Origin: a virus
Length of the DNA: 33,719 nucleotides
Virus record (IMG/VR): IMGVR_UViG_3300028384_001258
Location: 1 to 33,719 of that record
Strand: one strand, 5' to 3'
Position numbers and translations under genes: made by a program. Of the stretch, positions 7,707 to 17,086 are shown piece after piece (positions within the stretch are counted from its first letter, which is position 1; each line of letters opens with the position of its first letter). The notes below the pieces were generated by a model that was not told the DNA's origin, did not search any database, and was given only the letters and a program-made list of their open reading frames with translations.

Positions 7707-9553
7707 TGACTAAACCAATTAACATTAGAGCAGTAGCATCAGGTATACGGGGTCCTGTCGAGGATACCGAAAAAGTAATCGTTAAATTTAGCAAGTTTAT
7801 ACGAAGAAATGATGCGAAGCTGAGAAACTTCAAGTTTCCTAGTCGAAACAGAATGAAATATCTCAAGACACTGAACTTAACTGTCTTGGGAAAACACGAA
7901 AGGGGTGGATTTTCTTTAGGATTACCAAATCCTTTCAGAACTGTTACTGAAGCAGCATTATCTCGAATACTTACGCCTCTGGCCGTCGGAACAATTTTTA
8001 CCACTGCTGGAGCATGGTTACCTGCCTTAGTACCAGAACTAGTTAATGAACAGGAAAGAAAAACTGCAAAAACTCCTGGAAGTAGAGAAGAAAAACTTAG
8101 AGCACTATATGAACAGAAAAAGAATCTAAAATGGTGGGATTGGATTACTGGAGTTGCACAGGAAGTAGACGAACAAATCTATTTCTTAGAAACAGGACAA
8201 ACTAAATCATATGGTCGAAACTTGACTCCAAGGACACCAAGTGACTTTGATGCTGGTGAGTGGACAGAAAGAAAGCCCAAAGGTAAATTAGACCTCCAGA
8301 ACTTTGCTTCATCTGTAGCTGTTTTTGAAAAGTTGGCTTCAAAGGGAGTTTTTACTCAGGGATTGCCCATCAAACTTACTAATAACACTCAGGGCAAAAA
8401 CTCACAAGCTACCCCCACAAGCGGAATCTTAAATGTTGCACAATATGGAAAGGGAGGATTGCATCCGTTCCCAGGAGGAAACAGTATTACTTCTGACGTT
8501 GGGATGAGAGATGGAGATTATCATTGGGGAACTGATATTGCCGAGACAATGAAAGATGGAAAGTACAGGTCAAATCCTAGGACTCCAATCATTGCGATGC
8601 ATGATGGCGTAGTTTTGGAAGAGAAATTTAATAATGAGAAAGACGCATATCTAGCAGGAATGATGATCAATCATCCCGAGTTAAAAGTAGATGCAAGATA
8701 TTTGCATATGAATCCAAGTGTTCAACCTGGAGAAACTATAAAACGAGGACAAATTATTGGAACTCTCGTTCCTCTGGGAGGATCTGAAACACAATACAAA
8801 GATACTCACTTACATTTGGAACTATACAAGCCAGGAACCACAACCGCCTTGGGGAAAACAGAATCTAGAAAATTTCTTGGTGGATTGCATAAGGTTCCTT
8901 TTGCTGATGTAAATAATGCTACAAAACTTAAACCAAGAAATCAAATACCAGATCCCAGCGAAGCAACAACAGTTACTCCAAACACAGAAGTGATACCAAC
9001 AAAAGAAAATGCAATAGAATCAAAGAAAAAATTGAAGGAATTATCAACAAAGATTGGAGATTTAAAGGATTCTGGGGATATTAATAGAGCTGGAGAAAAG
9101 GTAAGAATCCCAGAAGTTGGAACATATGTATTTGGTAGGGCTTGGCATGGAGGACAAGAGGACAAATACTTTAACCCTAATGGTGAACGAATCAGTAGAG
9201 ATGAGTTTGAAGATAGATTCGTAAAATATGCAGAAAAACTAGAAGGGCAGATAACTGCCTCTCCAACTCCATCTGCTACCCTAAGTCCATCTATAGATCC
9301 AATTGTTACTGATTCATCGACAGTAGATCCTACTAAACGCGAAAGACCTTCTGTAGAAACTTATCCATCATATAATAGACCCAACAGGGTAAATAATACC
9401 ATCATAACAAATAATCAATTGCCAGATAAAAAAGGATCGGTCCCACAATATAGTTCTAGACCATCTAGTTCTGGTGGGGGTATGGTTTATATTGGTTCGG
9501 ATTTATCTTCAATGGCTTCTTCCATTTTACTCACACAATTATCAGGATCATGA
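7706..9553 (+). CDS. Tail protein with M23 (LytM-type) endopeptidase domain
   Basis: A 615-residue protein. The first ~130 residues are basic then hydrophobic (AALSRILTPLAVGTIFTTAG near 90-110). Residues ~245-375 form a complete-looking M23 zinc endopeptidase domain: H273-W-G-T-D277, H334 in RYLHM, and H368-L-H370-LE, the three motifs that bind zinc and catalyse cleavage of peptidoglycan cross-bridges. The loop HDGVV precedes them as usual. The C-terminal ~170 residues are low-complexity Pro/Ser/Thr/Asn. It starts in a TAATG overlap with the lysozyme-like gene, and its stop overlaps gp27 (ATGA), so the two hydrolases are co-translated tail components. This is a virion-associated wall-degrading role by inference. 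Confidence 0.8.
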   Translation: MTKPINIRAVASGIRGPVEDTEKVIVKFSKFIRRNDAKLRNFKFPSRNRMKYLKTLNLTVLGKHERGGFSLGLPNPFRTVTEAALSRILTPLAVGTIFTTAGAWLPALVPELVNEQERKTAKTPGSREEKLRALYEQKKNLKWWDWITGVAQEVDEQIYFLETGQTKSYGRNLTPRTPSDFDAGEWTERKPKGKLDLQNFASSVAVFEKLASKGVFTQGLPIKLTNNTQGKNSQATPTSGILNVAQYGKGGLHPFPGGNSITSDVGMRDGDYHWGTDIAETMKDGKYRSNPRTPIIAMHDGVVLEEKFNNEKDAYLAGMMINHPELKVDARYLHMNPSVQPGETIKRGQIIGTLVPLGGSETQYKDTHLHLELYKPGTTTALGKTESRKFLGGLHKVPFADVNNATKLKPRNQIPDPSEATTVTPNTEVIPTKENAIESKKKLKELSTKIGDLKDSGDINRAGEKVRIPEVGTYVFGRAWHGGQEDKYFNPNGERISRDEFEDRFVKYAEKLEGQITASPTPSATLSPSIDPIVTDSSTVDPTKRERPSVETYPSYNRPNRVNNTIITNNQLPDKKGSVPQYSSRPSSSGGGMVYIGSDLSSMASSILLTQLSGS

Positions 9554-10857
9554 GTTCTCCACTTCAACAGATTCAAATAAAAGAAGCATATCTAACAGGT
9601 CCAGAATCTGGTAATTCATATAGTTTTTCTAGAGCAATTGAGAGTATTGATTACTATGAGGATTTATTGAGTCCTTCATTGACATGTTATGTGAAGTGTT
9701 TTGATACTGATAACTTATATCAAACTTTACCAATTAGGGGACTGGATAGACTTGATTTAGACATACAAACTTCATTGGGCAACCTTAAATTTAATGAATC
9801 TAATAATACTCCATTATATGTTACGAGTGTTCAAGATATTATTACAAAAGATTCTACAGAAAGTTTTACGTTATCTTGTTCAACAAAATCGGTTCTTGAT
9901 AATGAAGTAACAAGGTGTTCTACTAAATTTAACAAGGCTCCTATATCTACTCATGTGGAGTCCATTTTAACAAATACTTTACTTGTCGATAGTCAAAGAA
10001 TATTTGTTGAGAATACTGCTAACTCATATGGTTTTATTGGTAATCAGAAGAAACCCTTTCATACCTGCACATGGTTAGCACCAAAAGCAGTTCCGTTCTC
10101 AAATACTGCTCAAGTAATGGGAACTTCTGGAAAAGGGACCAGTGCTGAAGCTGTAGGAACTTCTGGATTTTTCTTTTTTGAAAATCAAGAAGGATTTCAC
10201 TTCAAATCAATTGAATCTCTTTGTTCTGAAACCAAAGAATTGTTGTCTGCAGATGAAAAAGATATTATCACATATCAAAAAACCGATATTATAGAAGCTG
10301 GAGATTCTACGTTTAAAATCATCCACTCATATTTGGACAAAAATACGGATCTCATTAAAAATTTGAGAGTTGGATTATATTCAAACCTAACATATTTTTA
10401 CGAACCATATGACTGGAATTTCGACGCTTTTTCTTATAAAATCAAAGATTATTTTGATCCTTCTTTGGGGAGAACCCAAGGATTGCCTATAGACGAAATT
10501 TCTGAAAAGGCTTCTAGAATTCTGGTTAGAATAGGTGATACTGGAATGATTAGTAAAGATTTTGGAGAAGATAGTGGTAGAGATAACGCTGATATGGCAA
10601 AATCATTTTCTAGATATAATTTGCTTTTCACACAGTCACTAAATATTGTAGTGCCATGTAATGTCAATTTGAAAGTTGGTGATATTATTCGTTTAATTTT
10701 CCCAACGGTCGGACCAGGAAGTTCTAGTGATGAAAAACCAGTTGATAAGGAATCAAGTGGTAATTATTTGATAAGAAGTTTAAGACATCATTTTGATGTT
10801 GCTGGTGGTCAAAACACAACATCGTTGAATTTAGTCCGAGATTCATATAGAATATAA
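9550..10857 (+). CDS. 27: Baseplate hub subunit gp27
   Basis: A 435-residue protein related to T4 gp27 (391 aa), the trimeric hub ring carrying gp5. N-terminal region: IQIKEAYLTGP, SFSRAIESIDYYEDLLSPSL and YVKCFDTDNLYQTLPIRGLDRLDL, typical of hub proteins whose first domain mimics the tail tube fold. The region SFTLSCSTKSVLDNEVTRCS followed by PISTHVESIL and GFFFFENQEGFHFKSIESL is the conserved hub middle. The C-terminal NLKVGDIIRLIFP ... GNYLIRSLRHHFD ... TSLNLVRDSYRI is the usual ending. It is upstream of gp5 as in other T4-like phages, with a CP12-like gene inserted between. Confidence 0.88.
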   Translation: MSSPLQQIQIKEAYLTGPESGNSYSFSRAIESIDYYEDLLSPSLTCYVKCFDTDNLYQTLPIRGLDRLDLDIQTSLGNLKFNESNNTPLYVTSVQDIITKDSTESFTLSCSTKSVLDNEVTRCSTKFNKAPISTHVESILTNTLLVDSQRIFVENTANSYGFIGNQKKPFHTCTWLAPKAVPFSNTAQVMGTSGKGTSAEAVGTSGFFFFENQEGFHFKSIESLCSETKELLSADEKDIITYQKTDIIEAGDSTFKIIHSYLDKNTDLIKNLRVGLYSNLTYFYEPYDWNFDAFSYKIKDYFDPSLGRTQGLPIDEISEKASRILVRIGDTGMISKDFGEDSGRDNADMAKSFSRYNLLFTQSLNIVVPCNVNLKVGDIIRLIFPTVGPGSSSDEKPVDKESSGNYLIRSLRHHFDVAGGQNTTSLNLVRDSYRI

Positions 10858-10879
10858 CTATTCCACACTAAAAAAACTC

Positions 10880-11107
10880 ATGGAAAACATCGAAAAGCAT
10901 ATCGAGGAAGATAAGAAGATTCTGGAAACCCCCACAATTTCTCCTCAACAACGTCGCCATATTGAACATCAATTGGATCAGTTGGAACGTTATGTAGAAA
11001 ATCATAAAAAAGAAATCGAATCGGGTGATCATCACGATCCTACCGATCTGGAATTATATTGTGAAGATTTTCCAGAATCGGACGAATGCAGAATTTATGA
11101 AGACTAA
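10880..11107 (+). CDS. CP12-like Calvin-cycle regulatory protein
   Basis: A 75-residue acidic, His-rich protein. Its C-terminus LELYCEDFPESDECRIYED, with C61 and C70 eight residues apart, matches the C-terminal Cys loop of CP12 (C-x-x-N/F-P-x-x-x-E-C-R-x-Y), the part that binds GAPDH. The helix HQLDQLERYVENHKK lies where CP12 has its AWDxVEEL helix, but that motif is not conserved and the N-terminal Cys pair is absent. In cyanobacteria, oxidised CP12 ties up GAPDH and phosphoribulokinase and slows carbon fixation; marine cyanophages are known to carry CP12 and are thought to divert carbon to the pentose phosphate route. It lies between gp27 and gp5, so it may be expressed late with them. No clear ribosome-binding site is seen. 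Confidence 0.78.
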   Translation: MENIEKHIEEDKKILETPTISPQQRRHIEHQLDQLERYVENHKKEIESGDHHDPTDLELYCEDFPESDECRIYED

Positions 11108-11109
11108 TA

Positions 11110-13896
11110 ATGATTGACCACTCTTTATTAAAAACTCAGTATGCTGGTAGAGACGGATTTATCTGGTGGATTGGCAGAGTTGCCGATCCACGGGTTTGGC
11201 GTGATGAATCTACCGATCCTGAAACAGGGTGGCCATATAGATGTAAAGTAAGAATCATTGGATATCACCCATTTGATGGAGCCACTTTAGAAGAAAAGGA
11301 TTTGCCTTGGGCTCATGTCATGTCCTCTCCAACATCGGGTTCTGGACAAGGCGGTCTTGGCGAAACTAGTTCCATGATGGGTGGAGAAACAGTTTTTGGT
11401 TTTTTCCTTGATGGTGAAGATGCACAACAACCAGTCATTTTTGGATCTCTACAAAGAAATTTGACGGGAGTCAAAAATACAATCTCCAAAGAAGCAATTG
11501 AAGCAGAAAAATCTGCTGGATTTAGTGTTTTTACTGGCAAAATTGCTGGAGAGAAGATAGGTCCAACTACTCTACCACCAATAGGAGACAAGACTGTAGG
11601 TACTCCAACAGAAAATGGAACTCAAACCTCTGCCAACCCCCAGACTGGTTCTGTGGGGGATGTGGAGGGTGTTAGAAGGAAAGTGCAGTCTTCTAGTCAA
11701 ATATTTGGAAACGCATCTCTTGGACCTCATAGTGGATCAAATGCTTGTGAAAATGATGCTATTTCCAAAATTACTCATGCAATAGGTAGTTTCTTAAAAA
11801 CTATCAACTCCTTACAAAAATTTGGTTCTACTTATATTAATGCTGCACAAAACTTTGTTGCGGACGTAAGAAGAATTATAAGTAGAGCATCCAGAATCAT
11901 TGTTGGTGCAATGAAAATGATTCTGAATAGTGTTCGTGATAAAATCTTTAAATTCCTAAACAAAAGATTTCGTGATTTTGTTGGTCTGATTGTACCAGAA
12001 CCACAGAAATCTCCTGTTGCAGCAGCTTTAAAGAGAATCATGGATATTCTCTTTTGTATTTTGGAAAAACTAGGAATCAATATTTTTGATTATGTTTTTG
12101 GATTCTTGAACGAATTGGTCGATAAAACTATTGGTGCGTCTATTTGTGGCGTGGAACAAGCATCGGCAACGTTAGTTGCAAAGATGACCGATGCCATTAA
12201 TGATGCAATGAAACCAATTATAGATGGTTTGGACTGGTTAACTGGTGCTATGGGTGGTGTTGGGAGTCTGCTCGGTAAGGTAAGTGGATATATTAATATG
12301 ATTATGAGCTTCCTTTCTTGTGATAATTTGCAGTGTAAGGATTATGATGATTGGTCACAGGGTTGGGGTCTGTCTACAAAAGCTGCTGGAAATATCTCTA
12401 ATGTTCTAGATAATGTCACAATTATTAAGACAAATGATTTGGATATTGATCTTAATGATTTAGATGCTGCTGCAGGCGATGGCAATTTATCATTCTTGAG
12501 TCTTCTGGGTGGAAATATATCTCAGTTTGTTGATTGTAACAATCGAACTCAAAATCCCACAGATCAGGATGACCTTTCCGATACCGTTCCCGAAGGAAGT
12601 CGATTCACTAAGTGTCTACCTCCTAAAGTCAAAATTGTTGGAAGATGCGATAAGAGAGCAAAAGCAATTCCAATCATTTCGGATGTTGATGGAAGTATTC
12701 TTTCTATTGAAATTACTAAGAGGGGTAGAGGATACAAAAATCCTCCAAAAATTTGCATTATTGATAAGACAAGATTTGGCGGAGGTGCAATTGCTGAATC
12801 TGAAATCGATGATCGTGGTAGATTAAGTAGAATTTTCCTATTGGAACCTGGGTCTGGTTATTGTCCATCGCCATTTGGGAATCCAGAACTACCAGAACCA
12901 CCAGATGGTGATGATACTGATTTTATTCCAAATGATCCCAATGATCTTTTGAATCCAGATCCATTCTCCAATGAGTGTGAAAAAGTTGCTCAACTTAGAC
13001 AAGAGACATTTAAAGGAAAACCAAGAATTATTAGAGAACAGGGATTTCTCTGGGTAGATCAAAAAACACAAGAAGAATATTTTTGTCCAAACTTTGATCC
13101 AGTGGTGATCGATCCCGACGAGACCGATCCTGACGGCGGGCCCACGCCTCCACCACCGCCGCCAGGGCCTGGTCCAGATGATGGTGGAGATGGTACAGTT
13201 ACAACTCCAGATCCTGATACTCGGGATTTGGATCCACCGTTTATTATCTTCACCAATCCAGCAGATAATAATACGGGAATTTCAACATCTACTAATATCA
13301 GAATTAGATTCAGCGAACCAGTTTCTAGAGGAACTGGATCAATCAAAATTTATGAATTGACAAGCAATCAATTGCATGAGAGAATTGATGTTACTGATCC
13401 AGATATTGTCAAGTTCAATACAATTGATACCATTGTTATTAATCCAACTATAGATCTAAAACCATCTACTGAGTATTTTATTAATATTGATAGGGGAACT
13501 TTTCTTGATGGAGCTAACAATGTGTTCGCTGGTATTGGAAACACTACTGAGTATAATTTCTCTACAAGATCAACTGCTGACCCAACAGCACCAGCAACTG
13601 GTATTATCACAAGTTTTGTACCAATCAAACCAGGAATTGGATATACGCCAGGTGATTCGATTGTAGTTAATGGATGTACGTTTGGTCTGAATTTAACTCC
13701 AGCGGGAAGTATTATTGGCGTTGAACTTAGAGACTGTAATCATAAATTCGATAGAATTCCAAATATCACGATAAATACCAATACTGGGATAGGAGCAGAT
13801 ATACGACCTGTCCTTACATATGATCCAAATCTAACAAGAGACATTGGTTTAGAAATCAATCAATCTCTCGTTATTCACGTTATCGACTGTATTTAA
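11110..13896 (+). CDS. 5: Baseplate hub gp5: OB-fold with long extensions, no lysozyme domain
   Basis: A 928-residue protein. Residues ~1-125 form the gp5 OB fold (FIWWIGRVADPRVWRD, YRCKVRIIGYHP, LPWAHVMSSPTSG, ETVFGFFLDGED, QPVIFGSL). Residues ~200-420 are amphipathic helices. Cys-containing beta segments with G-x-G-Y turns occur at ~540-590 and again at ~835-870. A Pro/Asp/Gly linker near 675-700 leads to an Ig-like Big_5-type domain (PPFIIFTNPADNNTGI ... IRIRFSEPV ... LKPSTEYFINI). T4 gp5 (575 aa) has a lysozyme domain and a C-terminal beta-helix; neither is visible here. The beta-helix appears as the next gene and wall hydrolases occur upstream. The start is two bases after the CP12-like stop. 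Confidence 0.82.
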   Translation: MIDHSLLKTQYAGRDGFIWWIGRVADPRVWRDESTDPETGWPYRCKVRIIGYHPFDGATLEEKDLPWAHVMSSPTSGSGQGGLGETSSMMGGETVFGFFLDGEDAQQPVIFGSLQRNLTGVKNTISKEAIEAEKSAGFSVFTGKIAGEKIGPTTLPPIGDKTVGTPTENGTQTSANPQTGSVGDVEGVRRKVQSSSQIFGNASLGPHSGSNACENDAISKITHAIGSFLKTINSLQKFGSTYINAAQNFVADVRRIISRASRIIVGAMKMILNSVRDKIFKFLNKRFRDFVGLIVPEPQKSPVAAALKRIMDILFCILEKLGINIFDYVFGFLNELVDKTIGASICGVEQASATLVAKMTDAINDAMKPIIDGLDWLTGAMGGVGSLLGKVSGYINMIMSFLSCDNLQCKDYDDWSQGWGLSTKAAGNISNVLDNVTIIKTNDLDIDLNDLDAAAGDGNLSFLSLLGGNISQFVDCNNRTQNPTDQDDLSDTVPEGSRFTKCLPPKVKIVGRCDKRAKAIPIISDVDGSILSIEITKRGRGYKNPPKICIIDKTRFGGGAIAESEIDDRGRLSRIFLLEPGSGYCPSPFGNPELPEPPDGDDTDFIPNDPNDLLNPDPFSNECEKVAQLRQETFKGKPRIIREQGFLWVDQKTQEEYFCPNFDPVVIDPDETDPDGGPTPPPPPPGPGPDDGGDGTVTTPDPDTRDLDPPFIIFTNPADNNTGISTSTNIRIRFSEPVSRGTGSIKIYELTSNQLHERIDVTDPDIVKFNTIDTIVINPTIDLKPSTEYFINIDRGTFLDGANNVFAGIGNTTEYNFSTRSTADPTAPATGIITSFVPIKPGIGYTPGDSIVVNGCTFGLNLTPAGSIIGVELRDCNHKFDRIPNITINTNTGIGADIRPVLTYDPNLTRDIGLEINQSLVIHVIDCI

Positions 13897-14462
13897 TGAC
13901 ACAGGAAACAACCACATTAGAATATTATAGAAATTATCCTGGATTCAGAATTGAATCTGGGGTTTTGATTGAAGATGGTGAATTGAAAGGAAAGACAAGC
14001 GATGTTTCCATCATAACTGATGAGGGACAGGGGTTTGCATATTACAAAGATGGTTATTATAAGAGCATCTGTAATGGAACTTCTTATGAAATCTGTGGAT
14101 TTAAGAGAACTACAGAAGATGATTATGCAAAGATTCTCACTGCAGGATCTGGACATATTTTAATTGACGCTCAAGATGGCGATATTATCTTAAAAGGTCG
14201 AAATATTCGTTTATCTGCGGAAGATGGTGATGGTGAAATTACTTTAGTATCAGCAAAACACATTTATCTTAAGGGTGCGGTAACTCATATTCGAGGAACC
14301 AATGTAAATATTCTTGGTACAAATAACTTGTCTGTAGGTGCCGCTTTCGTTGAGACTACTGGTGGAGTATCTAATGAAGGTGGAACACAGACCGATATCT
14401 TTCAAGGTGGATTTTTTGGAGGAATTTTAAAATTTCTCGATAAATTCAAGGATTTTATTTGA
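13896..14462 (+). CDS. Separate membrane-piercing needle (gp5 C-terminal beta-helix-like)
   Basis: A 188-residue protein starting in a one-base TAATG overlap with gp5. The N-terminal half is globular (TTLEYYRNYPGFRIESGVLI). The centre is a string of short repeated beta strands: HILIDAQDGDIILKGRNIRL, SAEDGDGEITLVSAKHIYLK, GAVTHIRGTNVNILG. The alternation I-x-L/I every few residues and repeated D-G/G-x-N-I turns are as in the triple-stranded beta-helix needle of T4 gp5C and P2 gpV-type spikes. It likely forms the trimeric spike under the OB-fold hub. The C-terminus (GGFFGGILKFLDKFKDFI) is an amphipathic helix, unusual for a needle tip, and might touch the membrane. Assignment is by fold pattern and position. 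Confidence 0.68.
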   Translation: MTQETTTLEYYRNYPGFRIESGVLIEDGELKGKTSDVSIITDEGQGFAYYKDGYYKSICNGTSYEICGFKRTTEDDYAKILTAGSGHILIDAQDGDIILKGRNIRLSAEDGDGEITLVSAKHIYLKGAVTHIRGTNVNILGTNNLSVGAAFVETTGGVSNEGGTQTDIFQGGFFGGILKFLDKFKDFI

Positions 14463-14468
14463 GGCAAT

Positions 14469-15356
14469 ATGGCAGTTACAGGATCTATTGGAATGTTCGG
14501 TGATAAAGTAATCATCGGAGCTTTAGATGTATCCTTCTTAGATGCTACTTCTAGAGTCTTTCCTGGAACATTGGTGTGTAATGGACCAGCATATTTTGGA
14601 TTAAACGGTTCTGTTGGAGCACCTAGAGCCACTGTAATGATTGGTCCTCCAGTTGGAGTATCTGCACCCGCATCTCTAGAAGTCATTGGCATTACCAATA
14701 TTTTTGGTTCTTTAAACGTATTTGCCGTTAGTTCATTTACTGGATTATGTACCAAATTGGGGACAACTATCAAAAATGCTTTAAGTCTTAAGAATGGTGT
14801 TGATGTAAAAAATGCGTTGGATGTTGGAAATGCAACGGGAGTTAATAACGCGACATTTACTATCGCAGGGGCTTTGAATGTTGGTGGGACAATTAACTGC
14901 GCTTGGTTGACATCAGCTATTAACGCCGCAATGGCATCTCCACCAAAAGGATTTGATATGCATCATCCAACCAAGAAAGGTTGGAGACTAACACATATTT
15001 GTATCGAAGGTCCTGAAGCTGCAGTATATTATCGTGGTCAACTTCAAGGGAGTAATTATATTGATCTTCCAGACTATTGGAGAGGATTGGTTGACTCGGA
15101 AACAATCACAGTTCAGTTAACTCCTATTGGTGTATATCAAGAGTTGTCTTATGAAATTATTGACTGGGGCACTAGGGTTAAGGTGCTAAATAATGGGGGT
15201 GGCGCAGTAAACTGTAGTTATGTGGTCTTTGGTGAAAGAAAAGATGTTGATAAGATCGTGGTTGAGTATGAAGGAAAGATTGAGGACTATCCTGGACGAG
15301 ATCAACGTTCTATCGTTGGTTATCATTATGATTATAGACAAGGAGTGAATGGATAA
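14469..15356 (+). CDS. Virion structural / tail fibre-like protein
   Basis: A 295-residue protein. The N-terminal ~150 residues are Gly/Ala/Asn-rich beta repeats (GALDVSFLDATSRVFPG; NALSLKNGVDVKNALDVGNA), as in fibre shafts. The C-terminal domain begins at KGFDMHHPTKKGWRLTHICI and continues EGPEAAVYYRGQ, then IDLPDYWRGLVDSETITVQL, TPIGVYQELSYE and CSYVVFGERKDVDKIVVEYEG. I recognise this 'HPTKxGWRLxHxCIEGPEAxVYYRG' domain as recurrent at the end of marine phage fibre and virion proteins, probably a trimerisation or tip domain; its exact job is unknown to me. A GAGG ribosome-binding site precedes ATG 14469. It is in the hub cluster next to the needle gene, suggesting a short baseplate fibre or needle-associated part. 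Confidence 0.65.
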   Translation: MAVTGSIGMFGDKVIIGALDVSFLDATSRVFPGTLVCNGPAYFGLNGSVGAPRATVMIGPPVGVSAPASLEVIGITNIFGSLNVFAVSSFTGLCTKLGTTIKNALSLKNGVDVKNALDVGNATGVNNATFTIAGALNVGGTINCAWLTSAINAAMASPPKGFDMHHPTKKGWRLTHICIEGPEAAVYYRGQLQGSNYIDLPDYWRGLVDSETITVQLTPIGVYQELSYEIIDWGTRVKVLNNGGGAVNCSYVVFGERKDVDKIVVEYEGKIEDYPGRDQRSIVGYHYDYRQGVNG

Positions 15357-17056
15357 TGGCTACAGCAGCGGATCCCGATAAGATTGTAAGCAGACTCAGA
15401 AAACAAAGAGATCAACAGGATGCTCAGTTGGAGCAACTTGAGGAACAGTTGGCTCTTGTCGATGCAATTATTGACGAATATGACGAACTTATTATCAAAA
15501 TGGATAATAAGAGTCCTGGATTAATTGAAGAACTTAATGATGCTATCAATGTAGTTAAAGATGCATATCTTGCAAGAATTAGTGCTGGATGTAGAAGTGA
15601 TCTGGCCTGGATTGAACAAGAACCAACCAAATTCCAATCCTTAAGTTTTAATGATGATGACGAATTTACTATCTACAAAGTAGATAAAAATCCAGAAGTA
15701 TATGATTTTCTTGGGTACTATGGTATGAAATACTTTAGATATCCGAAAAATATCGAATATGGTGCTAACGTAACAGATACTTTGCCTAACTGCAATGTAG
15801 ACTTATTTTCAACTGCTGTTGTTCTTATTCCACAAAATCCCGCACCAATTGGAGGATCTGGAACGACATATTTTGAAACTACAGATGCTGAGACACAACA
15901 ACTTTCTAATGGGCAAAAAACAGTAAAGGTTGGAGATTTTATAACTGATGACCTCAGGGAACCAGAATATTTTCAAATTGGAGATTTGCCGAAAATTGTT
16001 GGTTTTGGAACTACCAGTTACCCTGGGAGAAGAGTAAACCTTACTGGATTTACCACTGCTGCAGACAACAAAATCTACTTCGATGGTATTGTGGGAGGCA
16101 TTGCTACAGTAGCCAGGGTTGGAGATTTTGTCTATGATCGGAGTGGAAATGGATATGTTGCTAATGGTTCATATATTCAAAGTATTGGAGTGTCAACCAT
16201 ATCACAAGATGTAATTAATGCATCTGGCATCACAACGCAAATCACAATTAATATTGATTTTGTTGTTCTTAATAATGTATCTCTAGGAACTACAGAAAAT
16301 CATACTTTCCAAGTTGGAATTGTTTCTACATATGATACTATTTTTATTAGCACTGGACCAGTGTCTAAGGCTGTGGAGGGCGATAGTCTTTTGGTTCTTA
16401 GACCACCTGAAGTTGGTGATATTGAATTTAATGCGACAGCAAGTCCTATTGATCCAGTAGAAATTGGTATTGTACAAGGCAACGATATCGGAAAAGGACA
16501 CAAAATTGATCTGATTAATAATGGAGTCGAAAATAAAAAGGACAGTTGGCATGAACAAAGATATGATCCAGATCCACCATACAGTGATGAACCAGTTCAC
16601 CCAGAACCCGCTGTAGGTAATGGACGTGCATCATATTGGATTGGAAATAGTCTATGGCCACAACTTACTGTTAATACTGGGGAAGATTCGGATACCTTCT
16701 ATGCTCCAATAGGCGAAACCGCCATTGTTGGTTCTGCGAATACCGCAGGAGCAAGTGTAAGTATTACTTATACTTCAATTAGTCCAACAAATCCGTCATT
16801 GAATGGTTGTGGATCTTTAGATACCGCAATTACTAATGCAGAAGCTGCTCTTCAAGTAGTTATCGATAAAAATGTTCCTATCATTGAAAATTATATTCAA
16901 GGTGCAAAGGCATTGAGAAGACTTAGGAATGAAGAGGAAACCACAGCTTGGTCATTCCAACAGGGCATTGGATTTATTAATAACAAAAAATCAACTCTAA
17001 ATAACGAAGCAAATGAGTTAGAATCATTGGATTGGAAAGATCTCCTTGCGGACTGA
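15356..17056 (+). CDS. Large structural protein of unknown function with coiled-coil ends
   Basis: A 566-residue protein that I cannot assign. It starts with a coiled coil (ADPDKIVSRLRKQRDQQDAQ through ~residue 60) and ends with another helical region (AEAALQVVIDKNVPIIENYI; ESLDWKDLLAD). The middle is beta-rich with many Gly/Asp/Thr turns (VGDFITDD, GDLPKIVGFG, RVGDFVYDRSG). YYGMKYFRYPKNIEYGANV near 120-140 is distinctive. It starts in a TAATG overlap with the fibre-like gene, ends the hub cluster, and is followed by a late-promoter-like box. The architecture suggests an elongated virion component such as a baseplate peripheral or fibre-attachment protein; this is inference from shape and context only. 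Confidence 0.6.
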   Translation: MATAADPDKIVSRLRKQRDQQDAQLEQLEEQLALVDAIIDEYDELIIKMDNKSPGLIEELNDAINVVKDAYLARISAGCRSDLAWIEQEPTKFQSLSFNDDDEFTIYKVDKNPEVYDFLGYYGMKYFRYPKNIEYGANVTDTLPNCNVDLFSTAVVLIPQNPAPIGGSGTTYFETTDAETQQLSNGQKTVKVGDFITDDLREPEYFQIGDLPKIVGFGTTSYPGRRVNLTGFTTAADNKIYFDGIVGGIATVARVGDFVYDRSGNGYVANGSYIQSIGVSTISQDVINASGITTQITINIDFVVLNNVSLGTTENHTFQVGIVSTYDTIFISTGPVSKAVEGDSLLVLRPPEVGDIEFNATASPIDPVEIGIVQGNDIGKGHKIDLINNGVENKKDSWHEQRYDPDPPYSDEPVHPEPAVGNGRASYWIGNSLWPQLTVNTGEDSDTFYAPIGETAIVGSANTAGASVSITYTSISPTNPSLNGCGSLDTAITNAEAALQVVIDKNVPIIENYIQGAKALRRLRNEEETTAWSFQQGIGFINNKKSTLNNEANELESLDWKDLLAD

Positions 17057-17057
17057 T

Positions 17058-17065
17058 TCTAAATA
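17058..17065 (+). promoter_or_regulatory. Late-promoter-like box TCTAAATA
   Basis: TCTAAATA, identical to the boxes at 4181-4188 (minus) and 20319-20326, lies between the stop at 17056 and the ATG at 17087. It would start a transcript covering the two oxygenase-like genes and small ORFs. Confidence 0.5.
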
Positions 17066-17086
17066 AAATTACCTTGTACATTAATT

